Assembly: GCF_042681745.1 (NCBI RefSeq)
Contig: NZ_JBHUGF010000010.1
Location: 1,054,001 to 1,118,000, forward strand
Origin: Saccharibacillus nicotianae
GTDB taxonomy: Bacteria; Bacillota; Bacilli; Paenibacillales; Paenibacillaceae
Direction of reading: 5' to 3'
Length of the DNA: 64,000 nucleotides
How positions within the stretch are numbered: position 1 is the first letter of the stretch; each line of letters begins with the position of its first letter. The position numbers and the translations under genes were made by a program. Positions 31,449 through 39,778 of the stretch are shown one piece after another. The notes under the pieces are model-generated. The model made no database searches, was not told where the DNA came from, and worked only from the letters and a program-made list of their open reading frames with translations.

Positions 31449-34400
31449 GTGGCTGAATCATTTTTAACAAAAAGACGTAAAGAACTCGGTATTGGAAACA
31501 ATGATAAAAGTGTGGACGCAGCAGATAAAAATGTTAGTTTTCTTACTCGAAGAAGAATTGAATTAGGGATCGGTAACGATGTTTTACCTTCTACTAAATT
31601 ACGCAACGAATTGCCAGAAACGATCAAAAACGCGAGAACCGGTAATTTCATGGATACCACACTAGGGCAGTCAGGCATTAATCCGGCTGCTCAATCTATT
31701 ATTTCATCTGCTACAGGGATCAAAGCACCGTTCAAACCTTCAATGGTACAACCAACGGCACCACCATCTGCTACCACTACTGGAACATCAGGCAATTACA
31801 CAGATATTTATAACCAGCGCAAAGCTGAAATTGCCGACGGAGGAACTGCACGCTCCTTTTTTGGTAATGGAATCTACGATAATGTAATTGCTCCGTTCGC
31901 AACAGGAGCAAACTATTTAGCCTATGGTAATCCACTAGGTGCATTAGTCAGCCGTACAGGTAATTCAGCAGCGTCCTTAACAGGGCCTGCTGTAGCACCT
32001 AAACCATCTGTGGGGATTCCGCTTGCAGATAAAACAGCAGATGTGTTAGGTACGATTGCCGGCTTTGGATTTAACCCTGCTGGTGTAGGCGTTGCTGGAC
32101 AAGGATTGATCTCTGCACCTTACAAAATCGCCGACCAGACGCTTAGTAAGGGATTAGGTGGTTATATTGCTAAAAGTGCTGCTAATGCAATAGAAAATCC
32201 TAAAACTGCGAAACTTGTAACCACTGGGTTAACAAATGCCTATCGCGGTACTATTGCGGGCGGTATCACCGGTGGAGCAACTTCATTACTACGCGGTGAA
32301 TCATCTGGTGAAGAAGTTGGTTCTTCTGCTTTACTTGGTGCAGCGCTTGGTGGTATAGGTGATGCTGCGTTTGGAGCGATTGCAGAATCTTTATTCAGTC
32401 GTTTAATGCGTCAAAATGGTATTAAAGGAGCAGAACAATCAGAGATACTTGGCTTGCCAGCTTCACGCAAAGAAACTCGTATAAACACAGCGCAACAAAG
32501 AAGTACACTTGCACCAAATACAGAACCTGTGGTTAATCCATATACATTCGGTTTACCAGAAGCAACGCCAGGTACTCTACAACGTAATACACAGTTCAAT
32601 CAATCTGTATCTAAATTGCAAGGGGTAACAAGTGAATTAGAAGCTTTGCAAACGAAACATGCACAAAATATCATCACTGAATACCAGTCCTTAAAAACAG
32701 TTCGTAATACAAAAGGTAAAAAGCCGGATTGGTACCGAGAAATTGTAAGCACTACAGGCAAGCCACCTACGAATAGACAATTATTCGAACTTGCAGGTCA
32801 ACGTGTAGTACCAGGAAAAGATTTAGAGCAGGCTTATTTGAAACTACAACAAAGCGAATTACGTCAACAGTCCCAACGTCTTGATCCTAGTAGCGTGACT
32901 ACGGATGCACCTTTGTCTTTAAATCGTTTATCAACGAACGTGAATGGGCAAATACCGAAGATAAATGAACCTAAAGTGAGAAAACAGAGTGTGGTTAATC
33001 CAACATCGATCAAAGCAGACGACTATCACATGATTAACGATGTAGATACACCAATTGCTCCCGTTATAGATAATGTACCTACACCACAGAGAGCGAATGA
33101 CATTCCTGCTACTCAAGCAAATAGCACAGTACCTACCGCTCCAATTGCGCAACAAAGAGGTTTTGTCTCGACTCTAGCTAACTCAGAGAAAACACCTAAT
33201 GCGTTCACCGAACAACTCAGACAAAGCGATTCCGCTACGTATGAGCCAATCACAAACGAAGCTACATTAAATTTGGCTAACGGTCGTCTTGGAAATATTG
33301 AAACAGCACGTGTATATGTCATGAGCAAAAGTAAATTCACTGCTGAAAAAGCGGCTACGGCTCAACGTTTGATCGATCACTATAACAGTCGTGGTCAAAC
33401 AGATGCAGCAGTCGAGGTAGCAGAAAAATTATCTGAAGAAGCAACTAACGCAGGTCAGTTTATACAAGCATTATCGATGTATAATCGTTTATCTCCAGAA
33501 GGAACGCTTAAATTCATTAATAATCGAGTAGATGCCATCAATGATAAACTTCCGACGCGTGCTAAAAAAGTTGTAGTTACAGATGAAACTAAACAATCTG
33601 TTATGGAATTAGCAACAGCATCGCAGAAAATGACAGGTATTAAAACCTTATCGAATGATGTGATTGATATCGTGACTAAAGCCAAAAACGGTGAGAAACT
33701 GAGCGATGCGGATACTGATGCCCTTCAACGTTTTGTGTCTGAAACGCAAACATTTGTGAAAGATGCTTCTAAAAGAACTCGTAGTATGCAAACACCGAGA
33801 CTAAGTGAAAATGTACGTAAACGAGATCAAATTGCAAGTTTCTTAGATGCTCAAGAAACGGCGGCTCGTGAACGGATCGAAGCCAGACGTAACCGGTTAA
33901 GTTCTACGCCACTCGACGTATGGGCAGATTACTCCATTATCGGTGCTTCTAAGATGGCAAAAGGTACGATCAAATTCGCTGATTGGTCTGAAGAAATGGT
34001 GAAAGAGTTAGGTGAAGATATTCGTCCAATTCTTCCATCTTTATATGATCGAGCTACTGAAACATTTGGAAAATCTAAAAACAAAGTGACTCAAATCGAA
34101 TCAGACAATAACGTGAAATTGGTTAACAAGATCATTCGTGATCGCCAACTTACTGGACAAGATGCTGATTCGTTACTAATTACGGCACGTAAAGTGGCTG
34201 TATTGTCAGGAGAGGAGAAAAAATTAGCTTCTCAAGATTTGCAGAAGATTCTTCAATCCTTTGATAAGCCGGGCATCGGTCGTAAATTAAGCAGTTTGCA
34301 AACAACTGCACAGTTGTTAAATCCTAAAACACAAGTACGTAACGTGATTGGTAATGAATTATTTTACCGTACAGAACGATTGAACAAACTAATCGCTACA

Positions 34401-36047
34401 CCACTTGATATCGCACGTTCAAAAATCACAGGTGGTGAAAGATATGTCACTTTCAAAACAAACAATCAAGGAGAATTCTGGTCAAACTGGATGAAAGGTG
34501 CTAAAGCAGGATGGAACGGAACAAATATCAATGGTTTGCAGTCCCAGTTTGATCTAAGCGCCCCTGCTTTTAAAGGCAAATATAATCCAATGACTTACAT
34601 GGAGAAGGCTTTAGGTGCTTCTTTACGAAGCTTTGATAATGCGGCATATATGAGAGCTTACAATAATACTCTTGGCGAAATGGGTACATTAGATGCGATC
34701 AATAAAGGCATTAAGGGACAGGCAGCTATTAAGGAGCATGTACAAAACTACATTGTAAAAGCATCCGATGACGTTACCCAACTTGCGGATAATTATGGTC
34801 GTTATATTACATTCCAAGACAATAATGCTTTGTCTATGGGATTGTCTAGGTTTAAGAGAGCGCTCAACTTCCAAAAAGATTTTGGTGCTGGTGATCTAAT
34901 TTTGAAATATCCTAAAACACCAGGAGCGTTGCTTATGCGTGCATTGGAATATAGTCCGGCAGGCTTCATTCGCAGTGCTTCTTTAATTAATAAAGGATTG
35001 CGTTATGCGGAAAAAGATAAGTTACCTGAAGCAGCGCTCGCTGTATCTCGTGCGATACTTGGAACAGTTGGCTTTGCTGGTATGGGTTATGCCCTCATGG
35101 ACAATGGAGTACTTACCACTGCCGCTAGCAAAGATCGTGATATTCGTGCTTTAGCTCAATCTGCTGGTCAATCAGATTATCAAATCAACTTTTCTGCTTT
35201 AGGTAGATACATTGAATCGGGATTCAAAAAGCAAGAGCCGAAAGCAAAAGAAGGTGATATTCTTTATACCTATGATTGGGCGCAACCGATAGCATTGTCT
35301 CTTAGTGTTGGTGCAGAAGCGAATAAGAATATTAAAGAAGGTAAAGAAGCCGAAAAACTAATAGGTGGCATTGGTATGACTGCTATCAATAGTTTGTCTG
35401 GTGGTTTAAATACTTTGACAGAACAGTCTGTATTACGAGGTCTTAAAGATGCTGCACAAGGATATCCTGGTCAAACATTTGCAGATAAACTTTTCGAAAT
35501 TATAGGAACTCTACCGCCTTCTTTTATTCCGACACTATCTAATCAAATTCGTCAAACGAATGATAATACTAAACGTGAGGTATACTCTTCAAATATTATA
35601 GATAAATCATTTAACCAAACTATAAACCGCATACCTGGACTAGAAAAAAAATTGCCGGCTAAGTTTGATTCATTGGGTCAGCAAGCGCAGAACTATCAAG
35701 ACCCGTCCTTGTTCAATATCTTTGTTAACCCAGGAGAACTCACACGTTATAAATTGTCTCCAAATGCTCAAATGGTTATGGATCTAATCAACGAAACAGA
35801 TGACGAGTCATTGGCCCCGCGTGTGCCGACGAAATCGATTCAAGGCAACAAACTAACGGGTGAACAGTTCTCAAGATTGTCTGAACTACAAGGTGGTTTG
35901 ATCAATGAAGGTATTTCTAATCTAAACCCTGATTATCCAAGTAATATCAAAGCTAAAGTATTGGATCGCTTGTACGATCAGTCGGGCAAAACTGCACGTA
36001 AACAGCTATTCGAAGAATTCAAACTAAAAGACAACAGAGAAAAATGA
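31449..36047 (+). CDS. Giant internal virion/ejection protein, 1,532 aa
   Basis: By far the longest gene here. It begins with two copies of a 13-residue motif (FLTKRRKELGIGN at 5-17 and FLTRRRIELGIGN at 31-43). Gly/Ala-rich hydrophobic segments near 130-300 could be membrane-interacting; a long charged helical middle follows; residues 950-1250 resemble the LPD38-type domain of polyvalent phage proteins. Position after the transglycosylase fits the large T7 gp16-like ejection protein. A GTG start follows AGGTGAT. Catalytic motifs were not seen. Confidence 0.75.
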   Translation: MAESFLTKRRKELGIGNNDKSVDAADKNVSFLTRRRIELGIGNDVLPSTKLRNELPETIKNARTGNFMDTTLGQSGINPAAQSIISSATGIKAPFKPSMVQPTAPPSATTTGTSGNYTDIYNQRKAEIADGGTARSFFGNGIYDNVIAPFATGANYLAYGNPLGALVSRTGNSAASLTGPAVAPKPSVGIPLADKTADVLGTIAGFGFNPAGVGVAGQGLISAPYKIADQTLSKGLGGYIAKSAANAIENPKTAKLVTTGLTNAYRGTIAGGITGGATSLLRGESSGEEVGSSALLGAALGGIGDAAFGAIAESLFSRLMRQNGIKGAEQSEILGLPASRKETRINTAQQRSTLAPNTEPVVNPYTFGLPEATPGTLQRNTQFNQSVSKLQGVTSELEALQTKHAQNIITEYQSLKTVRNTKGKKPDWYREIVSTTGKPPTNRQLFELAGQRVVPGKDLEQAYLKLQQSELRQQSQRLDPSSVTTDAPLSLNRLSTNVNGQIPKINEPKVRKQSVVNPTSIKADDYHMINDVDTPIAPVIDNVPTPQRANDIPATQANSTVPTAPIAQQRGFVSTLANSEKTPNAFTEQLRQSDSATYEPITNEATLNLANGRLGNIETARVYVMSKSKFTAEKAATAQRLIDHYNSRGQTDAAVEVAEKLSEEATNAGQFIQALSMYNRLSPEGTLKFINNRVDAINDKLPTRAKKVVVTDETKQSVMELATASQKMTGIKTLSNDVIDIVTKAKNGEKLSDADTDALQRFVSETQTFVKDASKRTRSMQTPRLSENVRKRDQIASFLDAQETAARERIEARRNRLSSTPLDVWADYSIIGASKMAKGTIKFADWSEEMVKELGEDIRPILPSLYDRATETFGKSKNKVTQIESDNNVKLVNKIIRDRQLTGQDADSLLITARKVAVLSGEEKKLASQDLQKILQSFDKPGIGRKLSSLQTTAQLLNPKTQVRNVIGNELFYRTERLNKLIATPLDIARSKITGGERYVTFKTNNQGEFWSNWMKGAKAGWNGTNINGLQSQFDLSAPAFKGKYNPMTYMEKALGASLRSFDNAAYMRAYNNTLGEMGTLDAINKGIKGQAAIKEHVQNYIVKASDDVTQLADNYGRYITFQDNNALSMGLSRFKRALNFQKDFGAGDLILKYPKTPGALLMRALEYSPAGFIRSASLINKGLRYAEKDKLPEAALAVSRAILGTVGFAGMGYALMDNGVLTTAASKDRDIRALAQSAGQSDYQINFSALGRYIESGFKKQEPKAKEGDILYTYDWAQPIALSLSVGAEANKNIKEGKEAEKLIGGIGMTAINSLSGGLNTLTEQSVLRGLKDAAQGYPGQTFADKLFEIIGTLPPSFIPTLSNQIRQTNDNTKREVYSSNIIDKSFNQTINRIPGLEKKLPAKFDSLGQQAQNYQDPSLFNIFVNPGELTRYKLSPNAQMVMDLINETDDESLAPRVPTKSIQGNKLTGEQFSRLSELQGGLINEGISNLNPDYPSNIKAKVLDRLYDQSGKTARKQLFEEFKLKDNREK

Positions 36048-36050
36048 TTG

Positions 36051-36077
36051 AGGGACTCTTAGGAGTCTCTTTTTTTA
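36051..36077 (+). terminator. Intrinsic terminator at the end of the virion genes
   Basis: AGGGACTC (36051-36058) pairs with GAGTCTCT (36063-36070) with one G-U, loop TTAG, then a run of Ts to 36077. It separates the virion operon from the lysis genes. Confidence 0.87.
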
Positions 36078-36090
36078 TTGGGGGACGGCG

Positions 36091-36453
36091 ATGGAACAAC
36101 AGATAATAGGTAGTGTCGTATCTCAAGGTCCATGGGCAGCATTATTTCTAGGCGTTGGTTTTCTATTATGGAAGTTTGTACAGAAGCAAATAGAGGATAT
36201 GAAGGTGCAACATCAACGCCAAATCGATGATATGAAAGAAGAATCAAAGACACAGCAAGAATATCTAATGACTGAACTGTCACGACGGGATGCAGATATG
36301 TCTGTGGAAATGAATAAAAGAGACGATGAATCTAAAGCGCGTGAAGAACGATTATATGTACTGCTTGAGAAATCAAATGAATTAATCACTGGGGAACTGC
36401 AAGAAATGCGTATCGCTATCGAGCGGAGGAACTCACATGAAAATCAAAGGTAA
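36091..36453 (+). CDS. BhlA/UviB-like holin-associated protein
   Basis: A 120-residue protein with one N-terminal membrane span (PWAALFLGVGFLLWKFVQ) followed by a long charged coiled coil (QIEDMKVQHQRQIDDMKEES), as in BhlA/UviB-type proteins that accompany phage lysins in Bacilli. Probably a pore former or holin partner. The start follows GGGGGACGGCG. It overlaps the next membrane protein by 17 nt. Confidence 0.78.
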   Translation: MEQQIIGSVVSQGPWAALFLGVGFLLWKFVQKQIEDMKVQHQRQIDDMKEESKTQQEYLMTELSRRDADMSVEMNKRDDESKAREERLYVLLEKSNELITGELQEMRIAIERRNSHENQR

Positions 36454-36829
36454 ATTGAGGTGGATCATTAACATCATTCTGGTGATGTGGTTGATTACTT
36501 GCTTTGTGAAATGGTTGGACTGGGCAGATGTTCATGACACCTATGTCGCTGTGAAAGACGAGAACAATGCCGTCATGATCGCTGGTGGTGAAATCCAATA
36601 TCTACAAGACAATCAACAATATCTCGATGGTAGAGCCACACGTAAATTCAATCAATTCAAATCGACCGTAGCCTGGGGATGTGGCACGGTCTTTTTGTTG
36701 ATTCTCTCTTATTACATCTATACCCGAACGATCGATAAGCGAAAGTTGAAAAAGGTAGAGCTAACAATCGTACAAGAAGATCCATTACCACCTAATCGAA
36801 AACAAATCTATCCACCTACAAAGGAGTAA
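36437..36829 (+). CDS. Two-span membrane protein of the lysis module
   Basis: A 130-residue protein with a first span at about 9-25 (WIINIILVMWLITCFV), a soluble loop and a second span (WGCGTVFLLILSYYIY) followed by a basic/proline tail. Located between the BhlA-like gene and the endolysin; it may assist lysis. GGAGGAACTCAC precedes the ATG. Family unknown. Confidence 0.68.
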   Translation: MKIKGKLRWIINIILVMWLITCFVKWLDWADVHDTYVAVKDENNAVMIAGGEIQYLQDNQQYLDGRATRKFNQFKSTVAWGCGTVFLLILSYYIYTRTIDKRKLKKVELTIVQEDPLPPNRKQIYPPTKE

Positions 36830-36833
36830 CTAC

Positions 36834-37721
36834 ATGAAAGCCAACAGTCATTTTATTCTGCTTACACGTGATGAATTCCGACCATGGTTACAGCAACAAG
36901 ATATCAAACGGTCGATTACGCGCCTTCAGGTACATCACACTTGGTCACCAGCATATAAGGATTGCCAACCGGGAGAAGAGTTCAAACGCTTGGAAGCTAT
37001 GCGTTCATTCCATATGAATACAAACGGATGGAGAGCGATCGGGCAGAATATAACCACGTTCCCAAATGGATTGATTGGTATCTCATTAGAACGTAATTTA
37101 AACGAAGTTCCGGCAGGGATTGCAGGAGCCAATTCAGGTGCGTTATGCATCGAGAACATCGGGAACTTCGATAAAGGTGGAGATACACTTACCGTAGAAC
37201 AAAGAGACACAATCGTTCACTTATATGCAGCGCTTGCAGAGAAATTAAAGCTAACGATTGATACCAGTCATATTGTATATCACGCATGGTACACACCTAG
37301 TGGTCAACGTCTAAGTGACTATACGCCCGGTAAATCGTCCAAGACATGTCCAGGTACCAACTTCTTTGGATATGGAAATACAGTAACTGATGCAATGAAG
37401 AGTTTTATACCGGCTGTTCAAGCAGAATACAATCGCCTAACCAAAGGTATTATCTCAAAGGAGGAACAACCGATGACAGCAGCAGAAAAGAAAGAGTTCG
37501 ATGAATTGAAGGAAACGGTTAAAAATCAAGCCGCTACGATCGAAAAATTAGCTAAGAAAGTAAATATTACAGGTGATCAAAAACCACCTACTTGGGCAGA
37601 ACCTGCAATTATTGCCGCTAAGAAAGCAGGAATTATTAAAGAATCGGATGATAAGAGCCAGATTTTCTTTGAAGTGTTGCAGACACTATTGAATGCTGGA
37701 CTGATCGGCGGTGCTAAATAA
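36834..37721 (+). CDS. Endolysin, N-acetylmuramoyl-L-alanine amidase
   Basis: A 295-residue amidase_2/PGRP enzyme that cuts the bond between muramic acid and L-Ala. Zinc ligands are the HHTW at about 36-39, the H in VYHAWY, and Cys in KTCPGTNF. Residues 5-205 are catalytic; a helical linker and a C-terminal domain (PTWAEPAIIAAKKAGIIKES) follow, probably cell-wall binding. An ATG at codon 214 (37473) with AAAGGAGG eight nt upstream could make the C-terminal part separately. AAAGGAG precedes the main start. Confidence 0.93.
   Translation: MKANSHFILLTRDEFRPWLQQQDIKRSITRLQVHHTWSPAYKDCQPGEEFKRLEAMRSFHMNTNGWRAIGQNITTFPNGLIGISLERNLNEVPAGIAGANSGALCIENIGNFDKGGDTLTVEQRDTIVHLYAALAEKLKLTIDTSHIVYHAWYTPSGQRLSDYTPGKSSKTCPGTNFFGYGNTVTDAMKSFIPAVQAEYNRLTKGIISKEEQPMTAAEKKEFDELKETVKNQAATIEKLAKKVNITGDQKPPTWAEPAIIAAKKAGIIKESDDKSQIFFEVLQTLLNAGLIGGAK
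37457..37475 (+). promoter_or_regulatory. Internal ribosome site and in-frame start in the endolysin gene
   Basis: AAAGGAGG at 37457-37464 is followed after 8 nt by ATG at 37473, in frame with the endolysin. It would produce an 82-residue protein (MTAAEKKEFDELKETVKNQA at its start) consisting of coiled coil plus the C-terminal domain. Several Gram-positive phage endolysins are known to use such internal starts to make extra binding subunits. Confidence 0.6.
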
Positions 37722-38167
37722 TGAACTTCGATAACCTAATCACACAAATCGTTATTGCTTTAATTGGTGTTCTTGCCTTTGCCTTAATCTATATCACGAT
37801 TCTACTTGCTCCGAAATTAAAGCTATGGATCGATGCGAAAGCGGCAACCGGTAAAAATGAAATCGTCTGGTACTGGGCGCAACAAGGCTATGCGTATGCT
37901 GAAAAGAAAAGCGCCGAACTCGGAACGTTAAGCGGTTCAGATAAGGCTATGATTGCTTACGATTGGGTAAGTGACCGATTGGCTACCATTGGTGTCAAAG
38001 TAACAGCCGATCAGATCAAAGGGGCTATCCAACTCGCATGGCATAAGTTAGAGCAGGTACCCAAACAGCAAGGTAGTACCGCAGTCGTGAATACTGAAAT
38101 CCAAGCCACAAACGAACACATGGAAGAAGCCGCAGAGAAAGCTATCAACAAAGTACTAGGTAACTGA
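37721..38167 (+). CDS. LLH-family holin
   Basis: A 148-residue protein with a single N-terminal membrane span (IVIALIGVLAFALIYITILL) and a helical soluble part (AYAEKKSAELGTLSGSDKAM) that fits the LLH/phage_holin family of Bacillus-type phages. It follows the endolysin with a TAATG overlap. Its role is membrane permeabilisation that lets the amidase reach the wall. Confidence 0.85.
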   Translation: MNFDNLITQIVIALIGVLAFALIYITILLAPKLKLWIDAKAATGKNEIVWYWAQQGYAYAEKKSAELGTLSGSDKAMIAYDWVSDRLATIGVKVTADQIKGAIQLAWHKLEQVPKQQGSTAVVNTEIQATNEHMEEAAEKAINKVLGN

Positions 38168-38168
38168 T

Positions 38169-38399
38169 ATGATTGAACCTTTTAACCAACTTATTGATCT
38201 GTTATCAAATAGCAACCCGTGGGTTGTCGTTAGTGCTTTGTTTTTGATTTACTCGGTATTTATTACTAAACGTTACTTCAAAGCTTTAGATAGAGCAGAA
38301 ACGGCAGCGGATAAGATTGAGCAAGAACGGGCGGAACTTCTTCAGCGTGCGATTCAATTACCGCCTGTTACGTCAGATCAAAGGGAGGAAGCACAATGA
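38169..38399 (+). CDS. Small membrane protein of the lysis module, 76 aa
   Basis: One membrane span (PWVVVSALFLIYSVFI) with a charged C-terminal helix. It may be a second holin or holin regulator by position. No dedicated family recognised. Confidence 0.68.
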   Translation: MIEPFNQLIDLLSNSNPWVVVSALFLIYSVFITKRYFKALDRAETAADKIEQERAELLQRAIQLPPVTSDQREEAQ

Positions 38400-38566
38400 A
38401 CTTCCTCAAACGAATTATTCACGGTGAGAAGAAAATCAAACGTTTGGAAAAAGCCGTAACTGATTACACATCAGTCGCTAAACTACTCAAGAACCGTGAG
38501 GACAAGATGCTCGACCCAAAGTCCAATGGACTCGGTAAAAAGGGGGAAAATCCGTATGAACGTTGA
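38396..38566 (+). CDS. Small basic coiled-coil protein, 56 aa
   Basis: A 56-residue open frame beginning in an ATGA overlap with the preceding stop; AAGGGAGGA lies 7-8 nt upstream. It is Lys/Arg rich (IIHGEKKIKRLEKAVTDYTS) and helical. It ends inside the start of the next gene. Function unknown. Confidence 0.65.
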   Translation: MNFLKRIIHGEKKIKRLEKAVTDYTSVAKLLKNREDKMLDPKSNGLGKKGENPYER

Positions 38567-38879
38567 AGACATGCTTACGCTATTTTTTGCCGTACTTGCT
38601 ATTGTATGCTTCGTCACTTATCTCAAGTGGAATGCTAAATATATTATAGGCAGGCAACGTACCGAAAATGTGTTCTTACGTGCTGTCTATTTGGTTGTTC
38701 TGTCTCTTACTATCATTCTAATCGTCAACAGCTTTGGACGTATTCTGGAAGTGATGGGCTATTCCAGTCCAGAGTGGTATGTCAGTCAGATCAGGCGAGC
38801 ATTATATATTGCGGCGCTTGCGTTCTCTACGTATGCAGGAATGCTATTATGTATTGTAACCAAGCCCAACAAAGAGTAA
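38556..38879 (+). CDS. Three-span membrane protein, 107 aa
   Basis: Three likely spans (MLTLFFAVLAIVCFVTYL, then AVYLVVLSLTIILIVNSF and LYIAALAFSTYAGMLLCIVT). AAAGGGGGA gives the ribosome site for the ATG at 38556, which overlaps the previous gene by 11 nt. Last gene of the lysis operon. Unknown role, perhaps lysis or superinfection related. Confidence 0.65.
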   Translation: MNVEDMLTLFFAVLAIVCFVTYLKWNAKYIIGRQRTENVFLRAVYLVVLSLTIILIVNSFGRILEVMGYSSPEWYVSQIRRALYIAALAFSTYAGMLLCIVTKPNKE

Positions 38880-38882
38880 ATG

Positions 38883-38922
38883 AAAAGGACTCCCGACCGT
38901 AATGGTTAGGAGTCCTTTTTTT
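38883..38922. terminator. Bidirectional intrinsic terminator
   Basis: AAAAGGACTCC (38883-38893) pairs with GGAGTCCTTTT (38909-38919), with an inner ACC/GGT pair; T-tracts exist on both strands. It ends the lysis operon on the plus strand and the minus-strand gene that stops at 38921. Confidence 0.9.
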
Positions 38923-39175
38923 AATTTACTAAATCATCTAATACTTGAAGAGGGAAATAACTGCTTAAAGCGATAGCTATAAAAAAGTATATAAACCCTA
39001 CCGTAAGAGAAGACGCTACCACAATTAATTGTTGAGTTCTATAATACTTAAACTTATTTTCTTTTGCTTTTAAATAAGATACAAACTTGAGTACCATAGG
39101 AATTTTTAAAGATAAACGATATAAAAATGTAGCCAAAGTTACTGTTATTATTAGGTAAAACCAGAAAGATATCAT
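38921..39175 (-). CDS. Two-span membrane protein on the minus strand, 84 aa
   Basis: Two membrane spans (FWFYLIITVTLATFLY and VVASSLTVGFIYFFIAIA) with a basic middle loop. On the minus strand AAGGTGATTAC precedes the ATG, so it has a good ribosome site. It is the only minus-strand gene in the prophage portion and lies beside the right attachment region. This fits a lysogeny-expressed moron, possibly for superinfection exclusion or host fitness; the sequence itself does not prove a function. Confidence 0.72.
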   Translation of the reverse strand: MISFWFYLIITVTLATFLYRLSLKIPMVLKFVSYLKAKENKFKYYRTQQLIVVASSLTVGFIYFFIAIALSSYFPLQVLDDLVN

Positions 39176-39257
39176 GTAATCACCTTTTTACCCATATAAT
39201 AACTTATAATACAGCATACAGTAAGTGGAACTTACGTTCCTATATCAATACTTTAGA

Positions 39258-39289
39258 ATGCCCACAAAAATGCCCACATAATGCCCACA
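39258..39289. repeat. Three ATGCCCACA repeats, probable integrase arm sites
   Basis: ATGCCCACA occurs at 39258-39266, 39270-39278 and 39281-39289 (spacing 12 and 11 bp), all in one direction, next to the last phage gene. Short direct repeats of this kind near the end of a prophage resemble arm-type binding sites of tyrosine integrases. The integrase gene is outside the window. Confidence 0.5.
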
Positions 39290-39444
39290 AAAACAGAATA
39301 AACATAAAATATAATAAAGTATGTTTTTTTTAAAACTCTATTTAATAAGGACTTTGTGATGTTGTACGAAAAGCAAAAACATAAACAGAACACAAGTGCA
39401 CCAATGGGAACGTGACCAGTACTTGACAATGTATTAAGATTAGC

Positions 39445-39479
39445 AAGCCCTTAGCGCTTAAAGCGTTAAGGGCTTTTTT
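39445..39479 (+). terminator. Intrinsic terminator right of the prophage
   Basis: AAGCCCTTAGCGCTT (39445-39459) pairs with AAGCGTTAAGGGCTT (39461-39475) with one G-U pair; the tightest part opens to form a loop. Six Ts follow. Probably the terminator of the host gene at the attachment site. Confidence 0.85.
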
Positions 39480-39600
39480 GCGATGAGGAAAAGCTTTTCG
39501 GCAGATAAGAATTAATACCATAACTCAAGAATGCAAAAAGTATTCTTCAAACAATTCCTATGTAAAAATAACATACATAGTTCTACTATCTCACCGAATA

Positions 39601-39733
39601 AGTCGGTAATTTACACTCTTCCTACGTTTTTTTGAGTTTACTCGGAAATGGAAAACCAATAACCTTAAAGTGTAAGTTATAACTTGATGTAATCAAGACC
39701 AACGGTGGCCACCGTATTTTGAAAGCGTTCTAT
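39601..39733 (+). promoter_or_regulatory. Regulatory region of the secreted hydrolase: shared operator, palindromes and cre
   Basis: AGTCGGTAAT (39601-39610), 8 nt, then TTCCTACG (39619-39626) repeats the module seen upstream of the transporter at 43090-43115. Further right are two 12-bp perfect palindromes, AAGTTATAACTT (39674-39685) and CGGTGGCCACCG (39703-39714), and a cre-like TGAAAGCGTTCTAT (39720-39733; 12 of 14 consensus positions). This suggests activation by the AraC-type regulator and repression by CcpA. Confidence 0.6.
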
Positions 39734-39778
39734 TTTGCAGAATTAGTTTCAAAATATGTTGAGAAAAGGTGATGAGAA

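Larger units (their letters stand above)
1..39440. mobile_element. Prophage, left end outside the window, podovirus-like gene set
   Basis: Nearly all genes from position 1 to about 39.2 kb are on the plus strand, tightly packed with ATGA-type overlaps, and follow phage order: antirepressor, recombination and replication, ArpU late activator, terminase, portal, scaffold, coat, adaptor and hub proteins, virion murein hydrolase, lysis. No tape measure, sheath or tail tube gene was recognised, so a short-tailed virion is inferred. Integrase and repressor must lie left of the window. The right edge is uncertain; it lies between the minus-strand gene ending the phage module (39175) and the host-type promoter near 39600. 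Confidence 0.93.
39176..39600. other. Gene-free stretch containing the probable right prophage junction
   Basis: No credible gene. It contains three ATGCCCACA repeats, an AT-rich tract (39296-39350) and a short open frame that ends with the codons for QWERDQYLTMY and a stop at 39436, directly before a terminator. That could be the 3' end of a host gene restored at attR, but without the left end it cannot be tested here. Confidence 0.5.

Noticed and set aside
39258..39289. CRISPR array
   Set aside because: The repeats are only 9 bp with 2-3-bp gaps, and there are no cas genes in the window.
1..39440. Integrase, CI-type repressor or transposase within the prophage part
   Set aside because: None of the open frames shows the motifs; these genes must be left of the window.
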